Virus record (IMG/VR): IMGVR_UViG_3300023196_001769
Coordinates: 1-22,308 of that record
From: a virus
Strand: one strand, 5' to 3'
DNA length: 22,308 nt
The notes beneath the pieces are model-generated. The model had not been told where the DNA came from. It was given only the letters and a program-made list of their open reading frames with translations, and made no database searches. Every line of letters starts with the position of its first letter. Position 1 is the stretch's first letter. Shown here piece after piece: positions 18,501 to 22,308 of the stretch. The position numbers and the translations under genes were made by a program.

Positions 18501-18783
18501 TTATGAAGTTGCAGCAGTTTCTGTTGCGACAACAGCAGTTGCAGGTGTTGGTATCACCTACGTCAAGAAAGTCACAGTCAGTGTTGAGGATCTTGGTGAT
18601 ATTTCTGGAATTGGATTAACAGAATTTTACGGCGAGTTCTCTTGGGGTAAAATTACCCTTGGAGATAGAACAAATGCCACTGCATTTGATGCATATCTAT
18701 TGAACGGTACATCTGGTATTACAACTGGTAGTGTTGTCAATAGAGTGGAACCTCTTAAACTCGTAGGATACTCTACAACATAA
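6592..18783 (+). CDS. Giant modular virion structural protein in the gp7 position (4063 aa)
   Basis: This 12.2-kb gene lies where T4 has gp7 (1,032 aa), between gp6 and gp8, and is about four times longer. I see no convincing gp7 sequence match, so the gp7 role is inferred from position. The N-terminus (MISTDLQRVQIQDIIEYQLP) and SKDFYQTKGTDESFRLLFAA (about 200-219) resemble a region shared by large phage structural proteins. Then come mostly beta-rich modules: G-x-G-Y repeats, eight H-x-[FL]-x-x-G-[DE]-like units (H624 to H3022), a YHYH domain (about 1269-1380), a GWNQTTGFFND...FYYQNFSYAIKS segment (from 2441), a duplicated domain (2740 and 2872) and another (3268 and 3554). It ends in a GEFSWGKITLGDR domain. 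There is no signal peptide or catalytic motif. It probably forms extended baseplate or fibre-like structures. It begins nine bases after gp6 without a clear Shine-Dalgarno sequence; the frame is unbroken. Confidence 0.88.
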   Translation: MISTDLQRVQIQDIIEYQLPAFVREDFPLVGEFLKQYYISQEYPTAPSDVLQNIDEYVKLETLLNSQEETNLDSDVSFSDTKITVGINLDTKQYGTYQFPERYGLIKIDDEIILYTSRDRSSFNGCVRGFSGVTAYGNDEERLTFSSSVATSHIQGANVVNLSNLLLKEFLIKLKQQIAPGFERREINNEVNERLFLSRSKDFYQTKGTDESFRLLFAALYGEKAEVIKPKEFLFRPSDAQYRKTKDIVVEALVGDPSGLKNQTLYQDAYPEYDISQSYATIVDVEKILRGDKTYYQLSVDFDYSKDIDLTGGTVLGDFTSHPKTQNTVVVASGSSVIDVDSTIGFPDSGQIQINGNSGIITYRSKTINQFTEVGLANTTNFGINYDIASGTELNLNVSAYGFQGINPVSVASSDASVVGIATTSRIEIRIGKVLGRNLIPDNTSNFSKNDNINIKSLGNTATSVLDNIWFTNVSPKYDVKSVSLIDSSNFTYSIVTFAKNNFKIGDKASVIQSDGVSKSGIIIDISSAYAFTFSRAGELVGSTFSVRRDILKPDVSNINSDQYSYIEKSFANVQNTYSKFNGDVLVASSSIPHYHDTPLDFYDRKVSLDGEYNGEIFTLDRNHGFFTGDRVYYESYIYETLYAQNVESKFPEIEPGVYYVKRINESQFKIASSVTNLSNNNFVSVSGIVTNNYLCANDFFNKNLEHQKLYREFKNPVNDGGTYETLPGRTGMLVNGVEILNYRSGDTVYYGTINSVNVSSPGKEYDIVNPPILSIQDSTGVGATGIVNVKGNLERIEILDSGFDYVTEPIITITGGNGTGADAFANTKLVTHSVSFYATSDNAQVGLSSDTIGFTTFHKFRESERVIYKTDGQTAIGGVTDNSEYYVKLVDEKTVKLFKTEGDSINGSNAVDLTSNGVGVHRFESFNKKRVVFDVTIASTGSNYENKERSIGSVGINTSLSHVNIINHGFNSGETITYLGNADGLSNDQNYIVTEVDNNNFKLSSVGVGTTAKLFYYNTNQFVNIESIGSGSHTFKYPTISVNITGEIGVTTFSGQDFNAKLQPVFRGSIESVYLTDNGTGYGSSDIINYNKQPVFDLLSGRDAELLPIVNNGRIEEVLVTSSGYEYNSIPNLIVNGEGRFAKLTPVISGGQIVRVIVDNHGIDYTNTTTVSVVASGSNAVFSADINRWTVNLFEKYQDIISEDDGILDASSIDEYGIEYTHLYAPRKLRQSLFGKTISSTDGIKYGVGDLRLDTSNVETEAQFHSPIIGWAYDGNPIYGPYGFDTPTGGTIKALRSGYSITQSVNRPALSTWKKGFFCEDYKFTGDGDLDEHNGRYCLTPDFPNGVYAYFATISDGSVESSGPFENFKLPQYPYFIGNKFKSKPNTFNYQNDSYQGKYDIVSNEWFRNTTPYGLTLNNVSYDFVTEPYKIYDEVIDITSTSVGTIDSVGIVTGGDGYQVGDRIVFESLPGATAAKAKVSQVLGKVVNNISVASSSISELEIVPIDSSGRFVAFSTSPHRFTNSNLVTLSGFNTSITLTNKSFNIGVSTNFYNLSTGVGTAGATGIVTYFSIGGIIDRGDLSIRENDIFELGSEQVRVLNVDKLSSRIRVERSVNATVSSAHTATTSIVEQSRKFTFNSNRQNKVNFELNKQIYFDPKETVGVGTLTGAGVGSTIFFSNPGSGISQVFVENRSLFLPNHNLLTGDIVKYHNGGGDSVVVTVDPTGSTTYSIANETPLYVAKISDNIIGVQTYRVGVGSTGTFVGIADTTMNTGLLFFTGIGTGTNHSIQTIKSNVVNAEVTKNTVTVSTASTHGLTIGDKVQMNVTPGITTTVTVKYNDQNRRIVFNPLGFTTTGVSTSQNTITIDDHGFKSGDKVILDANPAATGLEDQKIYYISRFSKDKVRLCNSKFEAEKFNPKFVSIDIARKGTLLPINPTLNVFAGNTVIFNLGDSTLSSLNASTLYSAFDLNLYRDSNYTDKFDGSLTSDNFEVTKTGKIGIDAAAKLTLVVNDEVPENLFYKFSVVNSDFIETIKQEIVIDKEVNGFNKINVINSVYQGEFAITGIGTTNTFRYDVNQLPERSSYSSLNGGLSYNTNAIGAYGGISDINVTFKGSNYEEIVGVSTIVGIVTGTGALLEPASTTIGKILSTKIENIGFNYPTDYTIRPTTNLPEVLSLESLTSFEEIGIASAGKNYSIAPNLIVIDGLTGKHINDVDLFFRLGDSKVTVRKNTSGLSNITPTIIPIGNSNGVAINDISFDMSSKNVTVGFDTGFSDQSPFAVGDKVLIENVSVGVGSTASGYNSIDYNYSLFTLTDVNIPLGGNVGVVTFSLSGIINDNLYAGNFDSLNSAGRIINQSSFPQFNIKLRKNNFLIGEQIVSNSGIGKVDSWNNRIELLKVSTSKDFNIGDLVIGQTSRTQGKVKSKVDYNSEIETEASSIVEKGWNQTTGFFNDNQQRIPDNFYYQNFSYAIKSKIPLQDWDDAVSSLNHTAGFLKFSDLVIESKTESPNTGVFTDEASNISLTVDILPVPAYGGLGNGLSASTGGGISLNCYPAFDLVTENSKVASGTVFSDRIFLENRVLTDFFESFGNRVLTIDDISQQFNSQERPTRFSIVKKFSVDQRSKKIFSFVRDKLFTGERQASFVSLVHDTNSATVQNYGRVESVTDLGSFDFNISGSEGQLLFYPTKFRANDYNISLMSFDIDNSVSGVGTFALGEICDIASTQVDVPAASTTTIVGIASTYRSSKILVEYTTNDGRFGTNELNVIHDGTTVDVLEYGEIVTGQPTLDMGTYSASMSSGTVNVNFTPAAGLALTANTIRVSMSSTESVGVGTTIIGQATENMGSLESFHTSLSASGSPGIHTIATYTNAGINDYQAAYYIVSIEDTTNDQYQFSEVIVLNDNSESFITEYGTLTTGSGIGTIGALMTSTKTHLQYTPPASVDTQVRVYQHAVQLVEVDNTLDNEIDLNNASITAGFGFYDGTAKDVKRAFGLTHKGQPIFLRNFDGSDTAIVNTSTGTIRVPDHFFVSGEPVNYSVGISTNVRIGIETTSFAGIGSTTILPDNTNLFVIKDNDATIRLASSAENALASTPVAIGITGVGLGTFHTFKSGKQNTKCLIALDNYIQNPIVSTAVTTTLDTQIELADTIIETIGVTSFFASDLIQIEAEIMKISTVGLGTTNAILVDRGWMGTGIATHPVGVAVTKVDGAYNIVDNVINFYTAPQGPVPIGSTTNPPDERDWTGITTHSKFQGRTFLRSQNVGSTNGAYDTNYIFDSVADQFDAQTKRFTLKSENNDVIGFSTNNAAVLINGVFQGPTGQLSIEQDYSMSEGSGISSITFTGTATSIGSDPNTASIPVGGYIVSVGSTAGLGYQPLVSAGGTAVVSTAGTITSIAIGRTGSGYRQGSQTVNVGVYTSSTGRTGIEFIGTAAVSNGHIVSVAVTNPGSGYQVGSEPIVVFDTPLSYSNIPLVYSGESPVAGAGTEATIDIIVGQGSSVIDFEIKNFGYAYGQKQVLTVASGGATGIPTDTNFTFDEFQITVNKVDSDKFSAWHFGELERLDNINNEFNGVKRGFTLKRNGSPVTVRSRAGSNVDVQSTLLIFINDILQVPGEAYEFNGGSVLNFSEAPRGPSFDGAFSGDTCKILFYKGSGDIDVTFRDVLPTVKAGDDFSIRGDESLVPGSLDQGARLITEILSTDTIETNPYYGRGIDSNPDHARTVTWCKQTVDKIINGKIVSKARELNAALINPSTNLIQSVGVGSTQLFVESVIPFFNPDDENQTTKNKQTVRIISQNNIVAAAATAVVSIANTVESITIGYGGTGYTSAPSVTIETPVGLGATARATATATLTGDTISAITVSTPGIGYTRTSVPQVLIEAPTATKETNKTDLYEGDFGDIVGLTSTSVGVASTGLVMEFFIPVDSFLRNTKVVGAAVTLSDISVGDYFTVRNSNIGSGVTSLYQTGGTLGITTQFLDSVYEVAAVSVATTAVAGVGITYVKKVTVSVEDLGDISGIGLTEFYGEFSWGKITLGDRTNATAFDAYLLNGTSGITTGSVVNRVEPLKLVGYSTT
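10396..10731 (+). other. YHYH-type domain inside the giant protein
   Basis: Residues about 1269-1380 read IIGWAYDGNPIYGPYGF, then LDEHNGRYCLTPDFPNGVYA, then YPYFIGNKF. This is the signature of the YHYH family (aromatic Y-H-Y-H pattern with GWAYDGNPIYGPYGY), found in bacterial secreted proteins and in marine phage structural proteins. Its function is not established; some members are thought to bind ligands or surfaces. Here it is embedded in a beta-rich virion protein. Confidence 0.75.
14809..15405 (+). repeat. Tandemly duplicated domain with xEYGxLxTG motif
   Basis: Copy A (14809-15015, residues 2740-2808) contains YRSSKILVEYTTND, NELNVIHDGTTVDVLEYGEI and LDMGTYSASMSS. Copy B (15205-15405, residues 2872-2938) contains YQAAYYIVSIEDTTND, FSEVIVLNDNSESFITEYGT and IGTIGALMTS. 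The order of strands and the EYG turn are the same, so this looks like an old tandem duplication of a roughly 70-residue domain. Confidence 0.6.
16393..17463 (+). repeat. Duplicated module with xFTLK...[FL]INxxxQxP pattern
   Basis: Copy A (16393-16602, from residue 3268) contains QFDAQTKRFTLKSENNDVIG and AAVLINGVFQGPTGQLSIEQ. Copy B (17251-17463, from residue 3554) contains EFNGVKRGFTLKRNGSPVTV and LLIFINDILQVPGEAYEFNG followed by LNFSEAPRG. The same module is common in phage tail-fibre proteins. G-x-G-Y repeats separate the copies. Confidence 0.6.
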
Positions 18784-18785
18784 CT

Positions 18786-18793
18786 GATAAATA
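18786..18793 (+). promoter_or_regulatory. Late promoter GATAAATA ahead of gp8
   Basis: GATAAATA lies in the 29-base gap between the giant gene and gp8, 19 bases before the gp8 ATG. Sequence and spacing closely match the site ahead of gp25, which supports both calls. It would re-start late transcription after a 12-kb gene. Confidence 0.7.
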
Positions 18794-18812
18794 AGTAAAA
18801 AACTACGCAAAA

Positions 18813-20372
18813 ATGGCTGCGATAATAACTGATCAACTTCGTATTCTGAACGCAAAAGATTTTGTTGCTAGTGTGGCTTCCACTAGCAACTCTTTTTACT
18901 CATTTGTTGGATTGCCCAATCCTACTGATGTTGATGCAAGTTGGGATAGCAGTCCACCTGATCCAAGAGATAACTTCAATGAGGAGAATAATTATTGGGA
19001 CACAATGATTGCTCTCAAAAAAATAGATGCAGATGATGTAAAACAAGTAATTAAAAAAATAACTTGGCAGTCAGGTACAACATATGATATGTACCGCAAT
19101 GACATTAAGGCAGAGAGTCCATCTAAACCATCTAACGCAATTAGTTTGTATGAGGCAAATTATTTTGCAATGAACTCTGACTATAGAGTTTATATCTGCT
19201 TACAGAATGGATCAACTCCAGAAAACCCAAGTGGTAGATCCTCCCTCGATGAACCAACTTTTACTGATTTAGAACCCAGAGAAGCTGGAACTAGTGGTGA
19301 TGGATATATTTGGAAATATCTTTTTACTATTAAACCTGGCGATATTATTAAGTTTGACTCTACAAACTTCATGCCAGTTCCTAAAGATTGGATAACAACC
19401 ACTGATGCTAATATTTCTGCTGTAAGAAATAATGCTAATACTAGTGGACAATTAAAAATTGTAAAAATTACTAATAGAGGCGTTGGGTTAGGAACTGCAA
19501 ATAGAACATACACTCGTGTTCCAATTAAAGGTGATGGAAATGGTGCAGAATGCACTGTTGTTGTAAACAACAACTCAAATGTAGAATCTATTACTATTTC
19601 AAACGGAGGATCAGATTATACATTTGGAACTGTTGATTTAGTTGCTGGTAATGTTCCCACTGGTACAACATCTCCTATATTTGATGTTATTATCCCTCCT
19701 CAAGGTGGACATGGATCGGATATTTATAGAGAACTTGGAGCAAGGAATGCTCTGATTTATTCTAGAATTGAGAACGATACTGAAAATCCTGACTTTATTA
19801 CAGGAAATGAAATTGCAAGAGTTGGATTGGTTCAAAATCCAAAAGCATATAATACTTCATCTAATCTTGAACTTGATAAAGCAGCAGCAACATATGCACT
19901 TAAATTAACTGGTGCTGGATATAGTTCTGCCACCTTTACTGCTGATGCTTTTATTACTCAAACAGTTGGACTAGGATCTACTGCTGTTGGTAGAGTTGTG
20001 TCATATGATCAAGTAACTGGAGTACTTAAATATTGGCAGGATAGATCTACTGCTGGATTTAACACTGATGGATCTGCAAACACAAACTCAGAATATGGGT
20101 TCAAGATGAATAGATTTACTCCCGGCATCGCTGATGGTGGATCATTTAACATTATTGGTGGATCAGCAACTTTAGCAATCCAATCCTCATTTACGGGTAT
20201 TTCTACTGAAATAAATAGTCGTACCTATTACCTGGGGCAATCCTTTAATGAGGGTGTTGCTCAACCAGAGGTTGAAAAATATACCGGTAATATTATTTAC
20301 GTTGATAATAGGCCTTCTATAACAAGATCGTCTAATCAAAAAGAAGATATCAAAATTATCTTGCAGTTCTAA
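18813..20372 (+). CDS. 8: gp8-like baseplate wedge protein (519 aa)
   Basis: T4 gp8 (334 aa) is a wedge protein that binds gp7 and gp10. Matches to the T4 sequence as I remember it are visible at both ends: SGDGYIWKYLFTIKPGD (about 165-181) against T4 GDGYVWEYLFEI, and the C-terminus GNIIYVDNRPSITRSSNQKE followed by DIKIILQF against T4 GEMIYMENRPPII...EEINILFTF. The start MAAIITDQLRILNAKDFVAS and KKITWQSGTTYDMYRNDI are typical of cyanophage forms. The protein is about 185 residues longer than T4 gp8. Much of the excess lies at about 212-300, where G-x-G-Y-type repeats like those of the giant neighbour occur (QLKIVKITNRGVGLGT, VESITISNGGSDYTFGTVDL). Late promoter upstream; no Shine-Dalgarno sequence visible. 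Confidence 0.9.
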   Translation: MAAIITDQLRILNAKDFVASVASTSNSFYSFVGLPNPTDVDASWDSSPPDPRDNFNEENNYWDTMIALKKIDADDVKQVIKKITWQSGTTYDMYRNDIKAESPSKPSNAISLYEANYFAMNSDYRVYICLQNGSTPENPSGRSSLDEPTFTDLEPREAGTSGDGYIWKYLFTIKPGDIIKFDSTNFMPVPKDWITTTDANISAVRNNANTSGQLKIVKITNRGVGLGTANRTYTRVPIKGDGNGAECTVVVNNNSNVESITISNGGSDYTFGTVDLVAGNVPTGTTSPIFDVIIPPQGGHGSDIYRELGARNALIYSRIENDTENPDFITGNEIARVGLVQNPKAYNTSSNLELDKAAATYALKLTGAGYSSATFTADAFITQTVGLGSTAVGRVVSYDQVTGVLKYWQDRSTAGFNTDGSANTNSEYGFKMNRFTPGIADGGSFNIIGGSATLAIQSSFTGISTEINSRTYYLGQSFNEGVAQPEVEKYTGNIIYVDNRPSITRSSNQKEDIKIILQF

Positions 20373-20378
20373 CGAATT

Positions 20379-22308
20379 ATGTCACAGGAAACCAATCTCA
20401 ATGTCGCCCCATATTTTGACGACTTTAGTCCTGAAAAGGATTATTACAAGGTTTTATTTAAACCAGGTTATCCGGTACAAGCAAGAGAATTAACCACTCT
20501 TCAATCCATCCTGCAAAATCAGGTTGAAAAGTTTGGCCAGCACTTTTTTAAAGAAGGTGCTAAGGTAATTCCTGGAAATACAACATTTTCAACTAACTAT
20601 AACTGTGTTGTTTTAGAAAACACATACTTAGGAATTCCACTTCTTGATTATATTGATCAAATAGTGGGATCTCAAATCACCGGACAAGATTCTGGTGTTA
20701 CAGCAGTTGTTGATAGCTACATTCTTGCTTCCGACTCTACAAGAGATCAAGTTACATTATATTTTAATTATTCTGGATCTGGAACAAGTAACCAAGAAGG
20801 TATTTTTAGAGATGGTGAACTTTTAAGTGCAAATACCACTATTTCAACTGCAAATACTCTGATTGCTGAAGGAGTTCCTTTCGGTTCTACTGTAGGGCAA
20901 GACGCAACTGCAATTGCATCAGCTTACTTTATAAGTAATGGTGTCTATTTTGGTAAAGGTACTTTTCTTAATGTAAGTGAGCAGACATTAATTCTTGATC
21001 AATATTCAAATACTCCAAATTATAGAATTGGATTGTTACTTGAAGAACAAATTGTCAATGCTGATTTAGATCCCACACTAACTGATAATTCAGCAGGATT
21101 TAATAATTTTGGATCTCCTGGTGCTGATAGACTTAAAATTTCTACCAGACTTTTTAAAAAAGATTTAAGTGATTTTGATGATAGTAACTTTGTAGAACTT
21201 GGAACTATCATTGATGGTGTTTTACGTGAAAGAAATACTAGTGATTATTCTTTTATCACTGATGAGTTAGCAAGAAGAACCTATGCTGAATCTGGTGATT
21301 ACTATGTTAAATCATTTGGACTTAATATCAAAGAGTCTTTAAATGATAGAGAAGGAAATAGAGGATTATTCAACGCTGATCAAACAACATACGGCGGATC
21401 TACACCATCCGATGATTTAGCAATCTATCAAATCTCTCCTGGTAGAGCATTTGTAAAAGGATATGATGTTAAAACAACTGCACCAACGTTTCTTGATGTT
21501 CAGAAACCCAGAACAACAAAAACTCTTAAGCAGCAACAAATCAATTATAAAACAGGTGAAACTCTTAAATTAAATAGAGTTCATGGATCACCTACGATTG
21601 GTATCGGTAATACATATATTCTTAGTTTACGTGATTCTAGAGTTAGTGATAGTGCAACTGGAATCGCCGGTAAAGAAATTGGATTAGCAAGAGTTTATGA
21701 CTTTAGTCTTGATTCTGGAACTTATAATGGATCAAATTCAAATATAAACGAGTGGGGAATATCACTGTTTGATGTTCAAACAACCACTGAGATTACATTA
21801 AACGAGAACATTACGCTTTCAGTTCCTACATTCATCAAAGGAAAACAGAGTGGTGCAACCGCGTTTTTGAAAGACGCTGTTACAAATACTACATCTCTCG
21901 TAGTATATGAAACTTCTGGCAAATTTATCAACAATGAAAATTTCATTATTGATGGATTAGAGAATTCAAGAGTAGCAGTTGCTGTAACTGCCAATGGAAT
22001 TAGTGATGTTTTATCAGTATTTGGTAGTGAAAACGGTGCTGAGGTTGGAGCAGCGAAAACTTTCTCTGCCGATGTAGTTCTTTCTCCCAATTTTAACATT
22101 GGAGTTGCTACTATTACTGCATCTGCTAATAATTTTACATCAGTAATTAGATCAACTAATACATTGTTCCCAGGACAAATTAAAACTGGAAATATTTTAT
22201 CATTTACAGGATCTTTGTCTCAAGATCCAATTTTTGCATCGGTTGTTAGTGTAGCATCATCATCTATTACTGTAACTGGTGTTTCTACTGTTAATGGAGT
22301 CGCTAGTG
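20379..22308 (+). CDS. DUF4815-type virion structural protein, 3' end outside window
   Basis: ATG at 20379, six bases after the gp8 stop, opens a frame that stays open to the end of the window (643 codons visible). The N-terminus reads MSQETNLNVAPYFDDFSPEK, then VLFKPGYPVQARELTTLQSI and KFGQHFFKEGAKVIPG (about 27-70). Further on are ELARRTYAESGDYYVKSF (296-313) and ISPGRAFVKGYDV (352-364). These are the hallmarks I associate with DUF4815, a domain of phage structural proteins. Later residues are Ser/Thr/Val-rich and beta-like (IKGKQSGATAFLKD). In T4 the genes after gp8 are gp9 and gp10, which carry the long and short fibre attachments. By position this may play such a connector or fibre role, but I see no sequence match to gp9 or gp10. 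Confidence 0.85.
   Translation, partial: MSQETNLNVAPYFDDFSPEKDYYKVLFKPGYPVQARELTTLQSILQNQVEKFGQHFFKEGAKVIPGNTTFSTNYNCVVLENTYLGIPLLDYIDQIVGSQITGQDSGVTAVVDSYILASDSTRDQVTLYFNYSGSGTSNQEGIFRDGELLSANTTISTANTLIAEGVPFGSTVGQDATAIASAYFISNGVYFGKGTFLNVSEQTLILDQYSNTPNYRIGLLLEEQIVNADLDPTLTDNSAGFNNFGSPGADRLKISTRLFKKDLSDFDDSNFVELGTIIDGVLRERNTSDYSFITDELARRTYAESGDYYVKSFGLNIKESLNDREGNRGLFNADQTTYGGSTPSDDLAIYQISPGRAFVKGYDVKTTAPTFLDVQKPRTTKTLKQQQINYKTGETLKLNRVHGSPTIGIGNTYILSLRDSRVSDSATGIAGKEIGLARVYDFSLDSGTYNGSNSNINEWGISLFDVQTTTEITLNENITLSVPTFIKGKQSGATAFLKDAVTNTTSLVVYETSGKFINNENFIIDGLENSRVAVAVTANGISDVLSVFGSENGAEVGAAKTFSADVVLSPNFNIGVATITASANNFTSVIRSTNTLFPGQIKTGNILSFTGSLSQDPIFASVVSVASSSITVTGVSTVNGVAS

Noticed and set aside
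6592-18783. The giant gene as an assembly error or a fusion of several genes
   Set aside because: The frame is continuous, codon use and composition look even throughout, and module types recur along its whole length.
1-22308. tRNA genes, CRISPR arrays, insertion sequences and integrase or attachment sites
   Set aside because: I looked for clover-leaf patterns, evenly spaced repeats, transposase motifs and flanking direct repeats and saw none. Repeats in the giant gene are diverged protein-level modules, not DNA arrays.

Overview
The window is part of a T4-like contractile-tailed phage (myovirus) genome, most probably a marine cyanophage infecting Synechococcus or Prochlorococcus. The phage type rests on a clear baseplate-wedge cluster: gp25 (EPR and PGER motifs), gp6 (baseplate J-like), a giant structural protein in the gp7 position, and gp8 (whose GDGYIWKYLF and IIYVDNRPSI motifs match T4 gp8). 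The cyanophage assignment is weaker. It rests on my recollection of several small proteins (a 58-aa protein with DPHQINWENIFELEG, a 68-aa protein with YHIYAKGECLY, a 51-aa basic protein with GWMPGNPKKTRQG, and the 217-aa protein before gp25) and on late promoters of the NATAAATA type. No photosynthesis gene, tRNA, integrase, insertion sequence or CRISPR array is visible. All supported genes are on the + strand.

Bases 1-2452 hold an accessory region of small, mostly unknown genes (45 to 115 aa). It includes a 354-base gap (1350-1703) rich in regulatory signals: a 15-bp-stem hairpin, two T4-type late promoters, a 16-bp near-exact direct repeat, a short inverted repeat and a probable unreported 45-aa membrane peptide gene. 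Three near-perfect or perfect host-type sigma-70 promoters (TTGACA, 17 bp, TATAxT) lie within about 830 bases (1646, 1900 and 2449), each ahead of a different gene. Host polymerase therefore probably reads this section early.

Bases 2501-4120 hold a GT-A-like glycosyltransferase, a tiny basic protein and a conserved 217-aa protein of unknown function.

Bases 4142-22308 are the late structural block: gp25, gp6, the 4,063-aa giant, gp8, and the first 643 codons of a DUF4815-type structural protein that runs off the end. GATAAATA late promoters sit 19 to 22 bases ahead of gp25 and gp8. gp25 and gp6 overlap by one base. Together these proteins should build the wedges around the tail hub. The giant protein is about four times the length of T4 gp7 and is built from recurrent beta-rich modules: G-x-G-Y repeats, an H-x-[FL]-x-x-G-[DE] module, a YHYH domain and two internally duplicated domains. 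One of these module types also appears inserted in gp8. This modular giant, the promoter array and the small membrane ORF are the most interesting features.
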